Notes: generated by a model from the letters alone, not told the origin. A stretch of 41,223 nt of DNA from Prolixibacteraceae bacterium (GCA_027858715.1 JAQICD010000048.1:1-41223), one strand, 5' to 3'. Counted from the first letter of the stretch, positions 17,260-25,979 are shown. Translations and numbers: made by a program.

Positions 17260-17292
17260 AAAAAAAATGTCAGCTTACCGAAGCTGACATTT
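17260..17292 (-). terminator. Intrinsic terminator of the secG operon
   Basis: ATGTCAGCTT (17267-17276) pairs with AAGCTGACAT (17281-17290) around a 4-nt loop; on the minus strand the stem is followed by a T-run. It lies about 20 bases after the secG stop. Confidence 0.85.
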
Positions 17293-17312
17293 CAATATTA
17301 TCAATAATTTGA

Positions 17313-17675
17313 TTATTCCTCAACAGGCTGTGGCATTTCTTCACCTCCAGCCGACTCAACGTCTTGCGGAGAAGTTGGGAAATTAGGTACAGCGTTAGGG
17401 TCAACAGCATTTTGGATTTGCTCCCCAATAACTGAGTCTTGTTGTATTTCCTGACGGTCTATTGTAGAACTTGCGAAAATACACAAAAATAAAAGAGCAC
17501 CAGCCAAATACCATGTAGCTTTTTCCAAAAAGTCGGTTGTACGACGTACGCCCATTATTTGGTTATTGCTTGAGAAACTTGAGGCCAAACCTCCACCTTT
17601 TGAATTTTGCACCAGCACTGCCAGCACTAACAAGAGGCAAACAATAAAGATGAGTACAATTGCAAGCGTATACAT
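17313..17675 (-). CDS. secG: Preprotein translocase subunit SecG
   Basis: This 120-residue protein is the small SecG subunit of the SecYEG translocon, which eases SecA-driven export. Two membrane segments are visible (about 3-22 and 50-68), joined by the conserved cytoplasmic loop VLVQNSKGGGLASSFSSNNQIMGVRRTTDFLEKATWYLA. The acidic, proline-rich C-terminal tail (from about residue 70) is longer than in E. coli SecG, as is common in Bacteroidota. It is the last gene of the operon, one base after the TPR gene, and is followed by a strong terminator. Confidence 0.95.
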   Translation of the reverse strand: MYTLAIVLIFIVCLLLVLAVLVQNSKGGGLASSFSSNNQIMGVRRTTDFLEKATWYLAGALLFLCIFASSTIDRQEIQQDSVIGEQIQNAVDPNAVPNFPTSPQDVESAGGEEMPQPVEE

Positions 17676-17676
17676 T

Positions 17677-18351
17677 TTATGATTCTTTAGATATTAAATT
17701 TTTAATTTTTTCAATTCGACTGGCAAAGTAACTATTTTTTTCCGGAAATTTCAAACTTAATTTTTCATAAGCATTCAATGCTTCGTAATAAAGTCCTTGT
17801 TTTTCGTAAATATCTGCCAGTGTTTGGGTTATCAAACCTTCGTCCAACGGATTTTTTTCAGTTCGCTTTTTGCTGCTGGCTTTCATAACAGGTTTCTCAT
17901 TCGGAATCAGAGTCGGATTCGTCATTATAAAGCGGTCAATCAGGTTTGTTTCTTTTGTCTCTTTTGTTTCAATCTGAACTTCACCATATTCTTTTTCAAC
18001 ATCAAATATAGCAGAGTTATGAGATATAGTTTTTGAAAGAGCATCGTCATCATTACTTAACCTGCTTTTTTCAATATAAACAGAAGCATCTATTTCACCT
18101 GATATTGTTTTTCCAAATCCGATGTGATTAATGAAGGAATACAAAACCTTACGGTCGGGAATAAAAACAGCATGTTTCTGAAGCTCCGCGTCAAATTTAT
18201 AACTGTCAATATTTTTTAGATTTCGCAGATACAATATGCGGGCAGCCGGGAAATATGGATGTTCATCAATCATTTCTCCCAGATATCCAACTGATTCTTC
18301 ATTCAAAAGTTCAGGATGCTCTAAATATGTTATAAACTGTTCTGCTGTCAC
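17677..18351 (-). CDS. TPR-containing protein of the lptE-secG operon
   Basis: This 224-residue cytoplasmic protein starts with GTG (no near in-frame ATG was found) five bases after lptE. The N-terminal half (about 1-75) is a helical region with MIDEHPYFPAARILYLRNLKNIDSYKFDAELQKHA, which resembles TPR-like helices; a low-complexity polar linker follows, and one or two TPR motifs close the protein (LADIYEKQGLYYEALNAYEKLSLKFPEKNSYFASRIEKI). No enzymatic motif or signal peptide is seen. Function is unknown; its conserved position suggests a link to envelope biogenesis or export, but that is inference. Confidence 0.75.
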   Translation of the reverse strand: MTAEQFITYLEHPELLNEESVGYLGEMIDEHPYFPAARILYLRNLKNIDSYKFDAELQKHAVFIPDRKVLYSFINHIGFGKTISGEIDASVYIEKSRLSNDDDALSKTISHNSAIFDVEKEYGEVQIETKETKETNLIDRFIMTNPTLIPNEKPVMKASSKKRTEKNPLDEGLITQTLADIYEKQGLYYEALNAYEKLSLKFPEKNSYFASRIEKIKNLISKES

Positions 18352-18355
18352 TATT

Positions 18356-18859
18356 TTACCAATTTGCTACTGATTTGTTATAAATCTCATCGATAATTTG
18401 CTTTACGATAGCCTCAACCAATTCATCTTCAACATCGGAAATGTTAAACTCACTGCTAAAATCGTCGTAAGCCGAAAATTCGGTTTCAAAATCCTGTTCA
18501 GGATCCTGATTATTTCTAAAAGTAACTTTAATTTGTATGGTTAACCTGTTAAGTGCTGTTACATCTCCTTCCTGAACTGATATTGGTTGAATATCATATC
18601 CGGTTATCGTACCCTCAAATTCGAGATCTCCTCCGTCGTTCTGATAGTCGAGACTTGTTTGACGAGTAAATTTATCGCTGAGCTGTTCAACAAAGTAATC
18701 ACTTAGTGTAGGATTAATCATCCGTGCCCTGTTTGGAAAATCGTAAATGGTATATGTTTTTACCAGGGGAGAAATTGATGCCCCGGTAAAGGAATATTTT
18801 ATTGAGCAGGCGCCCAATACGAATAGTAGTAAAATTACAATGAGGTTTTTCTGTTTCAT
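18356..18859 (-). CDS. LptE-family LPS-assembly lipoprotein
   Basis: This 167-residue lipoprotein has a signal sequence with the lipobox LGAC (Cys17), so it is anchored to a membrane, probably the outer one. The mature part (CSIKYSFTGASISPLVKTYTIYDFPNRARMINPTLSDYFVEQLSDKF) has the pattern of the LptE/LptE-like family, which plugs the LptD barrel and helps place LPS in the outer leaflet. Bacteroidota members are very divergent from E. coli LptE, so the symbol is left blank. It sits 18 bases after the sigma-54 type activator and 4 bases before the TPR gene. Confidence 0.82.
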   Translation of the reverse strand: MKQKNLIVILLLFVLGACSIKYSFTGASISPLVKTYTIYDFPNRARMINPTLSDYFVEQLSDKFTRQTSLDYQNDGGDLEFEGTITGYDIQPISVQEGDVTALNRLTIQIKVTFRNNQDPEQDFETEFSAYDDFSSEFNISDVEDELVEAIVKQIIDEIYNKSVANW

Positions 18860-18877
18860 ATTGGTTTAAGTTATTTT

Positions 18878-20140
18878 CTACCTAATGTCATACTCTTTAA
18901 TTTTCCGATAGAGTGTACGTTCTGATATTCCCAATTCCGTTGCTGCATTCTTCCGTTTTCCATTGTATTTTTCGAGAGCCTTTTCAATCAAATCTTTTTC
19001 GTTTTTTTCAAGCGAAAGCGATTCTTCAACATATTCTTCGGTATCTTCAATATGGTGCGAATCGTCAATTTTTGATGCATGCACAGCAGGTACATTCGAA
19101 TATTCTTCAGCCGTATGGGTCAGGTCATCAACATTTATTTCATCTTTATCCTCTGCATACAGTTTGCTGATTATTCGCGCGTTGTCGGTTTTAACCTGGC
19201 TGTCGGAACTATTGTTTTGCATCAGGTCGAAAACAAGTTTTTTCAAATCGGTCATATCCTTTTTCATATCGAACAGCACCTTGTAAAGAATTTCACGCTC
19301 GGATGCAAAAGTATTTTCATCGACATGTTTATAAATTGCAGGCAGCTGGTGTTCGTGAAAATGTGGCAAATAACCACGCATAGTAGCTCCATCGATAATC
19401 CTTTGTTCTTCAATTACCGAAATCTGCTCCGCAGTGTTCTTCAACTGCCTGATATTACCCGGCCATTGAAAAGAATTCAACACATGCTTTGCATCATCGT
19501 CGAGCCTTATGGTTGGCATCCGGTAGCGTTCGGCAAAATCGTGTGCAAATTTCCTGAACAGGAGATTAATATCTTCCTTTCGATCCCGAAGTGGAGGCAC
19601 CATAATCGGAACTGTATTTAATCGGTAAAACAGATCTTCGCGAAACTTTCCTTCGCTTATCGCCTTCCGAATATCAATATTGGTGGCAGCAACCACCCTG
19701 ACATTTGTTTTCAATACCTGCGATGAACCAACTTTAATAAATTCACCGGCTTCGAGTACCCTCAAAAGACGCACCTGTGTGGCAAGTGGCAATTCACCCA
19801 CCTCATCCAAAAATATTGTCCCTCCGTCTGCAACTTCGAAGTATCCTTTCCGGTCGGATAATGCACCTGTAAAAGAACCTTTCAGGTGGCCAAACAACTC
19901 TGAATCAATAGTACCCTCGGGGATTGCTCCGCAGTTTACGGCAATATATTTTCCATGTTTACGGGCTGAGAACTGATGGATAATCTGGGGGAAAACTTCC
20001 TTACCAACACCGCTTTCGCCAGTAACCAGAACCGACAAATCGGTTGGTGCGACCTGTACCGCAACTTCAATTGCCCGGTTCAGAGCAATAGAATTACCAA
20101 TAATACCAAATCTTTGTTTAATATCTTGTATATCTACCAT
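18878..20140 (-). CDS. Sigma-54 dependent transcriptional activator without receiver domain
   Basis: This 420-residue protein is an AAA+ activator of sigma-54 RNA polymerase. Walker A is GESGVGKE (41-48), the sigma-contacting loop is GSFTGA (88-93, where many activators have GAFTGA), Walker B is IFLDE (109-113), followed by a sensor region and FRWPGNIRQLKN-like segment (FQWPGNIRQLKN). A region rich in acidic residues (about 300-375) leads to the Fis-type DNA-binding helix-turn-helix at the end (EKALEKYNGKRKNAATELGISERTLYRKIKEYDIR). There is no N-terminal receiver or sensor domain, so activity is probably governed by levels or a partner. It heads the operon with lptE, the TPR protein and secG. 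No -24/-12 sigma-54 promoter was found by eye nearby. Confidence 0.92.
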   Translation of the reverse strand: MVDIQDIKQRFGIIGNSIALNRAIEVAVQVAPTDLSVLVTGESGVGKEVFPQIIHQFSARKHGKYIAVNCGAIPEGTIDSELFGHLKGSFTGALSDRKGYFEVADGGTIFLDEVGELPLATQVRLLRVLEAGEFIKVGSSQVLKTNVRVVAATNIDIRKAISEGKFREDLFYRLNTVPIMVPPLRDRKEDINLLFRKFAHDFAERYRMPTIRLDDDAKHVLNSFQWPGNIRQLKNTAEQISVIEEQRIIDGATMRGYLPHFHEHQLPAIYKHVDENTFASEREILYKVLFDMKKDMTDLKKLVFDLMQNNSSDSQVKTDNARIISKLYAEDKDEINVDDLTHTAEEYSNVPAVHASKIDDSHHIEDTEEYVEESLSLEKNEKDLIEKALEKYNGKRKNAATELGISERTLYRKIKEYDIR

Positions 20141-20183
20141 TACACGCTACTTGTGTTTATGCAATTATTTCCGATTTAACTGA

Positions 20184-20191
20184 CAAAGTTA
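20184..20191 (-). promoter_or_regulatory. -7 box (TAACTTTG) for the activator-lptE-TPR-secG operon
   Basis: Exact TANNTTTG on the minus strand; start near 20177 and a leader of about 37 nt. The -33 region is degenerate. Confidence 0.5.
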
Positions 20192-20293
20192 CAATTTTAC
20201 CTTTCTGTTTATAATATTTGAATGATTAAAATTTGCAAAATTCCTTCAATTTAAATACTCACACTACACGTCTTCCTGATCTGTACATTTCAT

Positions 20294-20301
20294 TATATTT
20301 G
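20294..20301 (+). promoter_or_regulatory. -7 box (TATATTTG) for kdsB
   Basis: Exact TANNTTTG, predicted start near 20308, leader of about 16 nt. No clear -33 TTG. Confidence 0.5.
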
Positions 20302-20323
20302 TAGTACCAAATAATTTAGACGA

Positions 20324-21070
20324 ATGAGAGCCATTGCCATAATACCAGCCCGTTATGCATCGACCCGTTTCCCGGGAAAGCCGCTTGCCCTTATTGGCAA
20401 CAAACCGATGGTGCAACATGTATATGAACGCAGTAAAACACTATTTAATTATGCCGCAGTTGCTACCGACGACCATCGCATCGCCAATGTAGTAGAATCG
20501 TTTGGTGGAAATGTCGTAATGACTTCGCCCGACCACCAGAGTGGAACCGACAGATGCGCTGAAGCTGCTGAAGAAATAAAAAAATTAATTGATTTTGATA
20601 TTGTAGTAAATATACAAGGCGACGAACCTTTTTTCAAAGAAGAACAAATAAAAAATTTGCTGGACTGTTTCGATGATGACCAAACGGACATCGCAACACT
20701 TTCGACAACAATTACAAGCTCCGAAATGCTGTTCGACAGCAATAAGGTTAAAATGGTATGCGACCTCAACAACCACGCGATGTATTTTAGCAGGCATACC
20801 ATACCCTTTCAGCGCGATAACGAAAAAAACAACTGGATCGAAAATCATAATTACAGATTACACCTGGGGCTTTACGCATACCGTGCACATACACTCGAAG
20901 CCTTAACCAAGCTAAAACAAACCCCGCTCGAAATGGCTGAAAGGCTTGAACAATTGCGCTGGCTTGAAAACGGATACCGGATTAAGGTAGCCCATTCCGA
21001 TGAAATTAATATTGGCATAGACACTCCAGAGGATCTTCATAAAGTAATCCGACAACTTGAGCAATACTAA
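20324..21070 (+). CDS. kdsB: 3-deoxy-manno-octulosonate cytidylyltransferase (CMP-KDO synthetase)
   Basis: This 248-residue enzyme couples CTP to KDO to give CMP-KDO, the donor for LPS inner core. It shows the N-terminal nucleotide motif AIIPARYASTRFPGKPLALIGNKPMVQHVYERS, then AVATDDHRIANVVESFGGNVVMTSPDHQSGTDRCAEAA and IVVNIQGDEPFFKEEQIKNLL with the metal-binding aspartate, and later YFSRHTIPFQRD, LHLGLYAYRA and INIGIDTPEDL. The length is normal for KdsB. It stands 78 bases before glgB on the same strand; the two have unrelated functions and may have separate promoters. Confidence 0.98.
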   Translation: MRAIAIIPARYASTRFPGKPLALIGNKPMVQHVYERSKTLFNYAAVATDDHRIANVVESFGGNVVMTSPDHQSGTDRCAEAAEEIKKLIDFDIVVNIQGDEPFFKEEQIKNLLDCFDDDQTDIATLSTTITSSEMLFDSNKVKMVCDLNNHAMYFSRHTIPFQRDNEKNNWIENHNYRLHLGLYAYRAHTLEALTKLKQTPLEMAERLEQLRWLENGYRIKVAHSDEINIGIDTPEDLHKVIRQLEQY

Positions 21071-21148
21071 AAGTATTGGTTGAAGTTTAAACCATGTGTC
21101 ACTCTTAAGTCGAAAGATTTTCATAATTTAGTAAAATAATAAACACTT

Positions 21149-23155
21149 ATGATGAACTTACGATTAATTGAGAATGACCCCTGGCTTAAACCTTATTCCG
21201 AATCAATAATTGCATGGCACAATTTAGCCATTGAAAAAGAAAAAGAACTTACCGGAGATGCTTCCCTGGCTGATTTTGCCATGGGTCATCACTATTTCGG
21301 AATTCATAAAGAAAAAGGAAAATGGTACATTAGGGAATGGGCGCCCAATGCAACCATAATATATTTAACCGGAGCTTTTAACAATTGGAGCAAACATCCC
21401 GATTATGCATTTAGCCAACTGCCTGATGGTGTTTGGGAGTTATGCCTCAAAGAGCAACAACTCGCACACAAAGATTTGTATGCCTTGCAAATTGAATGGA
21501 ACGGTGGCGAAGGTAAGCGGATTCCGGCATGGGCTATAAGAGTTATTCAAGACTCCGAAACAAATATTTTCAATGCCCAGGTTTGGGAGCCGCCGGTATC
21601 ACACAAATGGAAAATACCAAATTTCAAACGTGCCCAAAAAGCACCATTAATTTATGAAGCACATATTGGCATGTCGGGCGAGGAAGAAAAAGTACACACC
21701 TTCAACTCGTTCAGGAAAGAAATACTTCCACGAATAAAAGATGCCGGCTACAATGTCATTCAATTTATGGCCATACCCGAACATCCTTATTATGGGAGTT
21801 TCGGATATCAAGTATCAAGCTTTTTTGCTGTTTCTTCGCGTTTTGGAACTCCCGAAGAACTCAAAGCACTTATCGACGAAGCACACAGCATGGGTATTGC
21901 CGTAATTATGGATCTCATACACTCTCATGCCGTAAAAAACGAAGTTGAAGGTTTAGGACGCTACGATGGTACCCAATATCAGTTTTTCCATGATGGTGAC
22001 AGAGGATTGCATCCTGCATGGGGTTCATATTGCTTTAACTACAGCAAAGGCGAAGTATTACATTTTTTACTGTCGAACCTGAAATACTGGCTCGAGGAAT
22101 ACAAATTTGATGGTTTCCGTTTCGATGGCGTAACCAGCATGTTGTATCTCGACCATGGTTTGGAAAAAGCCTTTAATGGCTATGACGATTATTTCACTCC
22201 AAATCTTGATTATGAAGCCATATCATATTTCATTATGGCGAATAAGCTTATTCATAGCATAAACAGCAATGCTTTATCTATTGCAGAAGATGTAAGCGGT
22301 TTGCCCGGCCTTGCGGCTCCAATTAACGACGGAGGATTAGGTTTTGATTGTCGCATGAGCATGGGTGTTCCCGACTACTGGATAAAAACCATAAAAGAAC
22401 GAAAAGACGAAGACTGGGAAGTTGGAGAGATTTTTCATAACATGACCGCTCATCGCGATGATGAAAAGGTGGTAAGTTACGCCGAAAGTCACGATCAGGC
22501 CTTGGTGGGCGACAAGACCATAATTTTCAGGCTTATTGACAAAGAAATGTATTACAGCATGCGCAAAGATCAACCCAACCTTGATGTTGACAGGGGCATG
22601 GCACTCCATAAAATGATACGCCTGATAACTGCCAGCTGTGCTGGTGGTGCTTATCTTAACTTTATGGGCAACGAATTCGGACACCCTGAATGGATTGATT
22701 TCCCGAGAGAAGGCAATAACTGGTCGTATAAACATGCACGAAGGCTTTGGAGCATTGCCGATAATACCGAACTCAAATATCACTGGTTGAAAGATTTTGA
22801 TAAAGAAATGATTCAGCTTATTGCAGAATCGGACTTGCTCTCAATACCGGAAATATGGAAAATATGGGAGAATAAAGCCGATCAAGTTCTGGCATATTCA
22901 AGAGGCAACTATTTGTTCATTTTCAATTTTAATCCCACTCAATCGTTTACCGATTATGGCATTCCAATGGAAGCAAATAAATTTAAAGTTGCATTAAATA
23001 CCGACTCGGGATATTTGGGTGGCTTCAACCGAATTGACGAAAGAATTACATATTATACAATTCCTTCAAACACATCGCAGCATTATCTAAAGCTTTATAT
23101 TCCATCGCGTTCGGCTTTTGTATTAAAACGCATCGGGTTCAAAAAAATACGGTAA
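21149..23155 (+). CDS. glgB: 1,4-alpha-glucan branching enzyme (GH13, eukaryote-like)
   Basis: This 668-residue enzyme makes alpha-1,6 branches in glycogen. An N-terminal CBM48-type domain (about 45-135, FNNWSKHPDYAFSQLPDGVWELCL) precedes the GH13 barrel. Barrel motifs are VIMDLIHSHAVKN (region I), FDGFRFDGVTSMLY with nucleophile D326 (region II), SIAEDVSGLPGLA with acid E380 (region III), and YAESHDQALVGD (region IV), followed by a C-terminal beta domain. These details and the length match the GBE1-like subfamily more than E. coli GlgB. The frame starts with two ATG codons in a row. A bidirectional terminator follows directly. The rest of the alpha-glucan genes lie about 6 kb downstream. Confidence 0.95.
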   Translation: MMNLRLIENDPWLKPYSESIIAWHNLAIEKEKELTGDASLADFAMGHHYFGIHKEKGKWYIREWAPNATIIYLTGAFNNWSKHPDYAFSQLPDGVWELCLKEQQLAHKDLYALQIEWNGGEGKRIPAWAIRVIQDSETNIFNAQVWEPPVSHKWKIPNFKRAQKAPLIYEAHIGMSGEEEKVHTFNSFRKEILPRIKDAGYNVIQFMAIPEHPYYGSFGYQVSSFFAVSSRFGTPEELKALIDEAHSMGIAVIMDLIHSHAVKNEVEGLGRYDGTQYQFFHDGDRGLHPAWGSYCFNYSKGEVLHFLLSNLKYWLEEYKFDGFRFDGVTSMLYLDHGLEKAFNGYDDYFTPNLDYEAISYFIMANKLIHSINSNALSIAEDVSGLPGLAAPINDGGLGFDCRMSMGVPDYWIKTIKERKDEDWEVGEIFHNMTAHRDDEKVVSYAESHDQALVGDKTIIFRLIDKEMYYSMRKDQPNLDVDRGMALHKMIRLITASCAGGAYLNFMGNEFGHPEWIDFPREGNNWSYKHARRLWSIADNTELKYHWLKDFDKEMIQLIAESDLLSIPEIWKIWENKADQVLAYSRGNYLFIFNFNPTQSFTDYGIPMEANKFKVALNTDSGYLGGFNRIDERITYYTIPSNTSQHYLKLYIPSRSAFVLKRIGFKKIR

Positions 23156-23191
23156 ATATAAAGGGCAATCAAAAATGATTGCCCTTTATAT
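23156..23191. terminator. Bidirectional terminator between glgB and exbD
   Basis: A perfect 16-bp stem, 23156-23171 with 23176-23191, around AAAA. A/T-rich stem ends serve as the U-tract in both directions. It begins one base after the glgB stop. Confidence 0.85.
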
Positions 23192-23213
23192 ATTGTTCTA
23201 TTGGTAAAACAAA

Positions 23214-23684
23214 TTAACGTTCTACTCCTTTTAGTGTTGAATAATTAATGTGGAGCGCTGCTGCCTTTCGCAATTCCTGCTTAATCTTAGTAACAATTCC
23301 CATTTTTGTGTATTCATCAACTTTCAGTGAGGTAATCATTTGCTTGCGCTCCTGCTCCTCGCGTGCCTGACGCTCCGATTCGATAAAATCGATGATATCA
23401 TTAACATTGGAAAACTGATCGTCTAGTTGGATACGCGGTTCGTTACCCAACTGCGAAACATACTGATTAGTAGGAGGTCCTACATATATGTAGCTCACAA
23501 GTGATTTCTTTTCGAGCTTTGATATTTCAGTAGCCTTTGGCAATGTAATACTAACTTTTAGTGTTGTTTCGCGCATGGTTGTTGAAACCATGAAGAAGAA
23601 CAACAACATAAACACGATATCAGGCAATGCCGAAGTCGAAATTCCAGGAGTTTCTTTTTTATCGTCTTTTCTAAATTTTGACAT
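23214..23684 (-). CDS. ExbD/TolR family biopolymer transport protein (second copy)
   Basis: This 156-residue protein has a short charged cytoplasmic start, one membrane segment (about 19-38) with the conserved channel aspartate D22 in LPDIVFMLLFFFMVSTT, and a periplasmic domain ending in a TolR-like strand/helix (KMGIVTKIKQELRKAAALHINYST). Family members work with ExbB to use proton flow to power TonB or Tol systems. It follows the first ExbD by one base. Acidic and Gln-rich periplasmic sequence (ESERQAREEQERKQMI) is likely helical. Confidence 0.9.
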   Translation of the reverse strand: MSKFRKDDKKETPGISTSALPDIVFMLLFFFMVSTTMRETTLKVSITLPKATEISKLEKKSLVSYIYVGPPTNQYVSQLGNEPRIQLDDQFSNVNDIIDFIESERQAREEQERKQMITSLKVDEYTKMGIVTKIKQELRKAAALHINYSTLKGVER

Positions 23685-23685
23685 A

Positions 23686-24267
23686 CTATCGTCCTCCTAT
23701 CTTTTTGGGTTCTGCTTCTGATATCTTCTGCGGGTAAATTTCCTTAATGGCATCCTGCTGATCTGTATTAAGATCATTGTATGATTTTCCAAATTTTCTC
23801 TTAGACAAATCCTCACGCAACTCATTAATAGCGGCAATTAATTCGTTTTGCACAGAGATATAAGTTCCATAAGTGGTTCCCACATCGTTTTGCAACGAAA
23901 CAACCGCACTTTTTGTTAACACTTGGTAAGGGCCGAAAAATGGTATCTCCTTGATTTCTTTTTCAGGAAGATTAGCATTATCCGACGGGTTTGTAAGAAA
24001 TTCTTTGGTTTTTTCCTTTAAGTCTTCTACCCGTGTTAATTCACCCTCAACAAGTAATCGATTATTACGGTCAACGAGTACAACAAAAACGTTACGCTCT
24101 TTAATTGGCGGAGTATCCTCAATATCATCGGGGTCAACCCATTGAGGCAATCGCCTTTCAAGTCCGCTATCAATATCCATGGTAGTTGTTACCAGGAAGA
24201 AAATCAGCAACATGAAAGCGATATCGGCCAATGACGAAGCATTATATTCGGGTAATTTCCTTGGCAT
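23686..24267 (-). CDS. ExbD/TolR family biopolymer transport protein (first copy)
   Basis: This 193-residue protein resembles its neighbour: MPRKLPEYNASSLADIAFMLLIFFLVTTTMD carries the membrane segment (about 12-30) with conserved D15. The periplasmic part is longer than usual and has a conserved-looking central region (RNVFVVLVDRNNRLLVEGELTRVEDLKEKTKEFL), typical of the Bacteroidota ExbD group that sits in pairs. It is placed between the small membrane protein gene and the second ExbD, in one transcription unit. Confidence 0.9.
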   Translation of the reverse strand: MPRKLPEYNASSLADIAFMLLIFFLVTTTMDIDSGLERRLPQWVDPDDIEDTPPIKERNVFVVLVDRNNRLLVEGELTRVEDLKEKTKEFLTNPSDNANLPEKEIKEIPFFGPYQVLTKSAVVSLQNDVGTTYGTYISVQNELIAAINELREDLSKRKFGKSYNDLNTDQQDAIKEIYPQKISEAEPKKIGGR

Positions 24268-24297
24268 AATTTACAATTTTTTAGATGTTACAAAACA

Positions 24298-24765
24298 TCA
24301 AGAACGTTTAAAAACATTAGCTGCACCAAAACCTGCAATTGACAGAATTGCCCCGCCAAACAAGATATATACAACGTATAAACCGGTTCCCACCCAACGT
24401 GAGATGGTTTCGTTAAGCGTACCATCGGCTAAAAATTTATCAACTCCAAAAAAGTTTGGAATTTCGCTTGATGCCAATGAATATGCTACCGCTACAACTG
24501 CTGCTAATAAAAACAGAGCTATAACAGTGCTGATTATTTTTGCTTTATCTCCCAAAATTTGGATTACAGCAAATATAAGAGCAGATGCCCCTGCAATAAG
24601 AAACAATACAGATGCCCAATTCAAATTTAAAGTAATGGCTTGTACTGCTTTTGCTCCAGGATTTGATTCATCGTCGATAGATACAACCATATAGGCAAAA
24701 AGTACTATCGATACAATCATCAAAACCCAAAGAATTATTGATGTTATTTTACCTTTTTTATCCAT
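24298..24765 (-). CDS. Small membrane protein encoded between ExbB and ExbD genes
   Basis: This 155-residue protein is not recognised as a named family. Four hydrophobic segments are visible, at about 9-27 (IILWVLMIVSIVLFAYMVV), 50-71, 76-97 (IISTVIALFLLAAVVAVAYSL) and 128-147 (GLYVVYILFGGAILSIAGFG). It has no enzymatic motif. Its position between ExbB and the ExbD pair suggests a partner of that proton channel, which is inference from context only. Spacing is 8 bases after the ExbB stop and 30 bases before ExbD. Confidence 0.7.
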   Translation of the reverse strand: MDKKGKITSIILWVLMIVSIVLFAYMVVSIDDESNPGAKAVQAITLNLNWASVLFLIAGASALIFAVIQILGDKAKIISTVIALFLLAAVVAVAYSLASSEIPNFFGVDKFLADGTLNETISRWVGTGLYVVYILFGGAILSIAGFGAANVFKRS

Positions 24766-24773
24766 TGGTTTTT

Positions 24774-25592
24774 CTATTTTTTAGCGTCTTGTTTAACAAT
24801 CATGTCGAGTAACGAAATCGAAGCATCTTCCATGCTATTTACAATGCTATCGATTTTAGAAATACAATAGTTGTAAAAGATTTGCAAGATAATTGCAACA
24901 ATAAGACCAGTTACTGTAGTAATCAAGGCCACTTTAATACCACCTGCTACCAACGACGGACTAATATCGCCAGCAACTTCAATAGCGTCAAAAGCATCGA
25001 TCATACCAATTACAGTTCCCAAGAATCCAAGCATAGGAGCCAAAGCAATAAACAACGCAATCCAGCTTAAACCTTTTTCAAGTAAACCTGCTTGTACACT
25101 ACCATAAGACACAACTGATTTTTCCACTACATCAGTACCTTCATCATAACGGTCGAGCCCCTGGTAAAAAATACTTGCAACTGGCCCTCGTGTATTTCGG
25201 CAAACTTCTTTAGCCTCTTCTACGCCACCACTTGCCAGTGCATCTTCAACATTTGCCAGCAATTTCTTGGTGTTTGTTGTAGCAAGGTTTAAGTAAATAA
25301 TACGCTCAATTGCCAGTGCCAGACCTAAAATTAAGGCAATTAAAACGAATGACATGAAGGTAGGTCCACCTTCAATAAATTTCTGTTTCAACTGACTGTG
25401 AAGTGAATTACCGTTTTCTTCAGCGAGAGCTTCCTCTTCAATCGGATCTTCATATAAATCAACAGCAGTTGTGTCAGCAGCTTCAGCTACTTCTTCGGTA
25501 GCAACTTCAGCCTGATCCTGAGCAATAACATTTACCGACATCCCAAGTGTGAATATCGTAAGAACAGCTATTAACGCAAATAATTTTTTCAT
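24774..25592 (-). CDS. ExbB/TolQ/MotA family proton-channel protein
   Basis: The ATG at 25590-25592 is chosen because it places a signal-like segment (MKKLFALIAVLTIFTLGMSVNVIAQ) at the N-terminus; an in-frame ATG 24 bases upstream exists. The product is 272 residues. After an unusual acidic stretch (about 25-55) come the three ExbB membrane segments: about 72-92, 160-180 and 205-230, with the family pattern LLEKGLSWIALFIALAPMLGFLGTVIGMIDAF and GGIKVALITTVTGLIVAIILQIFYNY. It acts with ExbD to form the proton-driven motor for TonB-like or other envelope systems. It is the first gene of a four-gene unit; no tonB gene is in the window. Confidence 0.92.
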   Translation of the reverse strand: MKKLFALIAVLTIFTLGMSVNVIAQDQAEVATEEVAEAADTTAVDLYEDPIEEEALAEENGNSLHSQLKQKFIEGGPTFMSFVLIALILGLALAIERIIYLNLATTNTKKLLANVEDALASGGVEEAKEVCRNTRGPVASIFYQGLDRYDEGTDVVEKSVVSYGSVQAGLLEKGLSWIALFIALAPMLGFLGTVIGMIDAFDAIEVAGDISPSLVAGGIKVALITTVTGLIVAIILQIFYNYCISKIDSIVNSMEDASISLLDMIVKQDAKK

Positions 25593-25661
25593 GATGATTT
25601 TTAATTTATTCAACAATTATTCTGATTTATTTTATTTATAAAAAAACTATTCATTTTTATG

Positions 25662-25748
25662 CGGAGAGAGAGGGATTCGAACCCTCGGTACCCTTCCGGG
25701 TACACACGCTTTCCAGGCGTGCCAGTTAAGCCACTCCTGCACCTCTCC
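25662..25748 (-). tRNA. tRNA-Ser (anticodon GGA)
   Basis: The 87-nt minus-strand RNA has acceptor GGAGAGG paired with TCTCTCC (G-U at the last pair), discriminator G, D-arm AGGAGTGGCTTAACTGG, anticodon stem-loop with TTGGAAA-type loop reading GGA, a long variable arm (GTGTACCCGGAAGGGTACC), and T-arm GAGGG-TTCGAAT-CCCTC. The long variable arm and discriminator G identify serine. CCA is not encoded. It lies upstream of exbB on the same strand. Confidence 0.97.
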
Positions 25749-25979
25749 AAAAATCGTGCATTTTTTATCAATTTTCATCAAATATGTTATAAAACATTTC
25801 AATTACGTCATAAAAATTTAAAAAAGCTCGATTACCTATAAAATCCGTCTTCACTATGCAGAACGGAAAAACAAACACTCCCACAACTCTCTGATAAACA
25901 CATAAAGCTGTAAACAGCTTCTATACCAAAGCAATTTTGAGGGGCGAAAAATACAAAAAAAATTGAAGAATAAACAAAA

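Noticed and set aside
17030-17312. CIRCE element before groES
   Set aside because: No TTAGCACTC-N9-GAGTGCTAA or near match was found.
21082-21100. Possible fourth ECF site (GAAG ... GTGTC) before glgB
   Set aside because: The gap is 10 bases instead of 15 and the -35 part does not match GCAAGTTTT.
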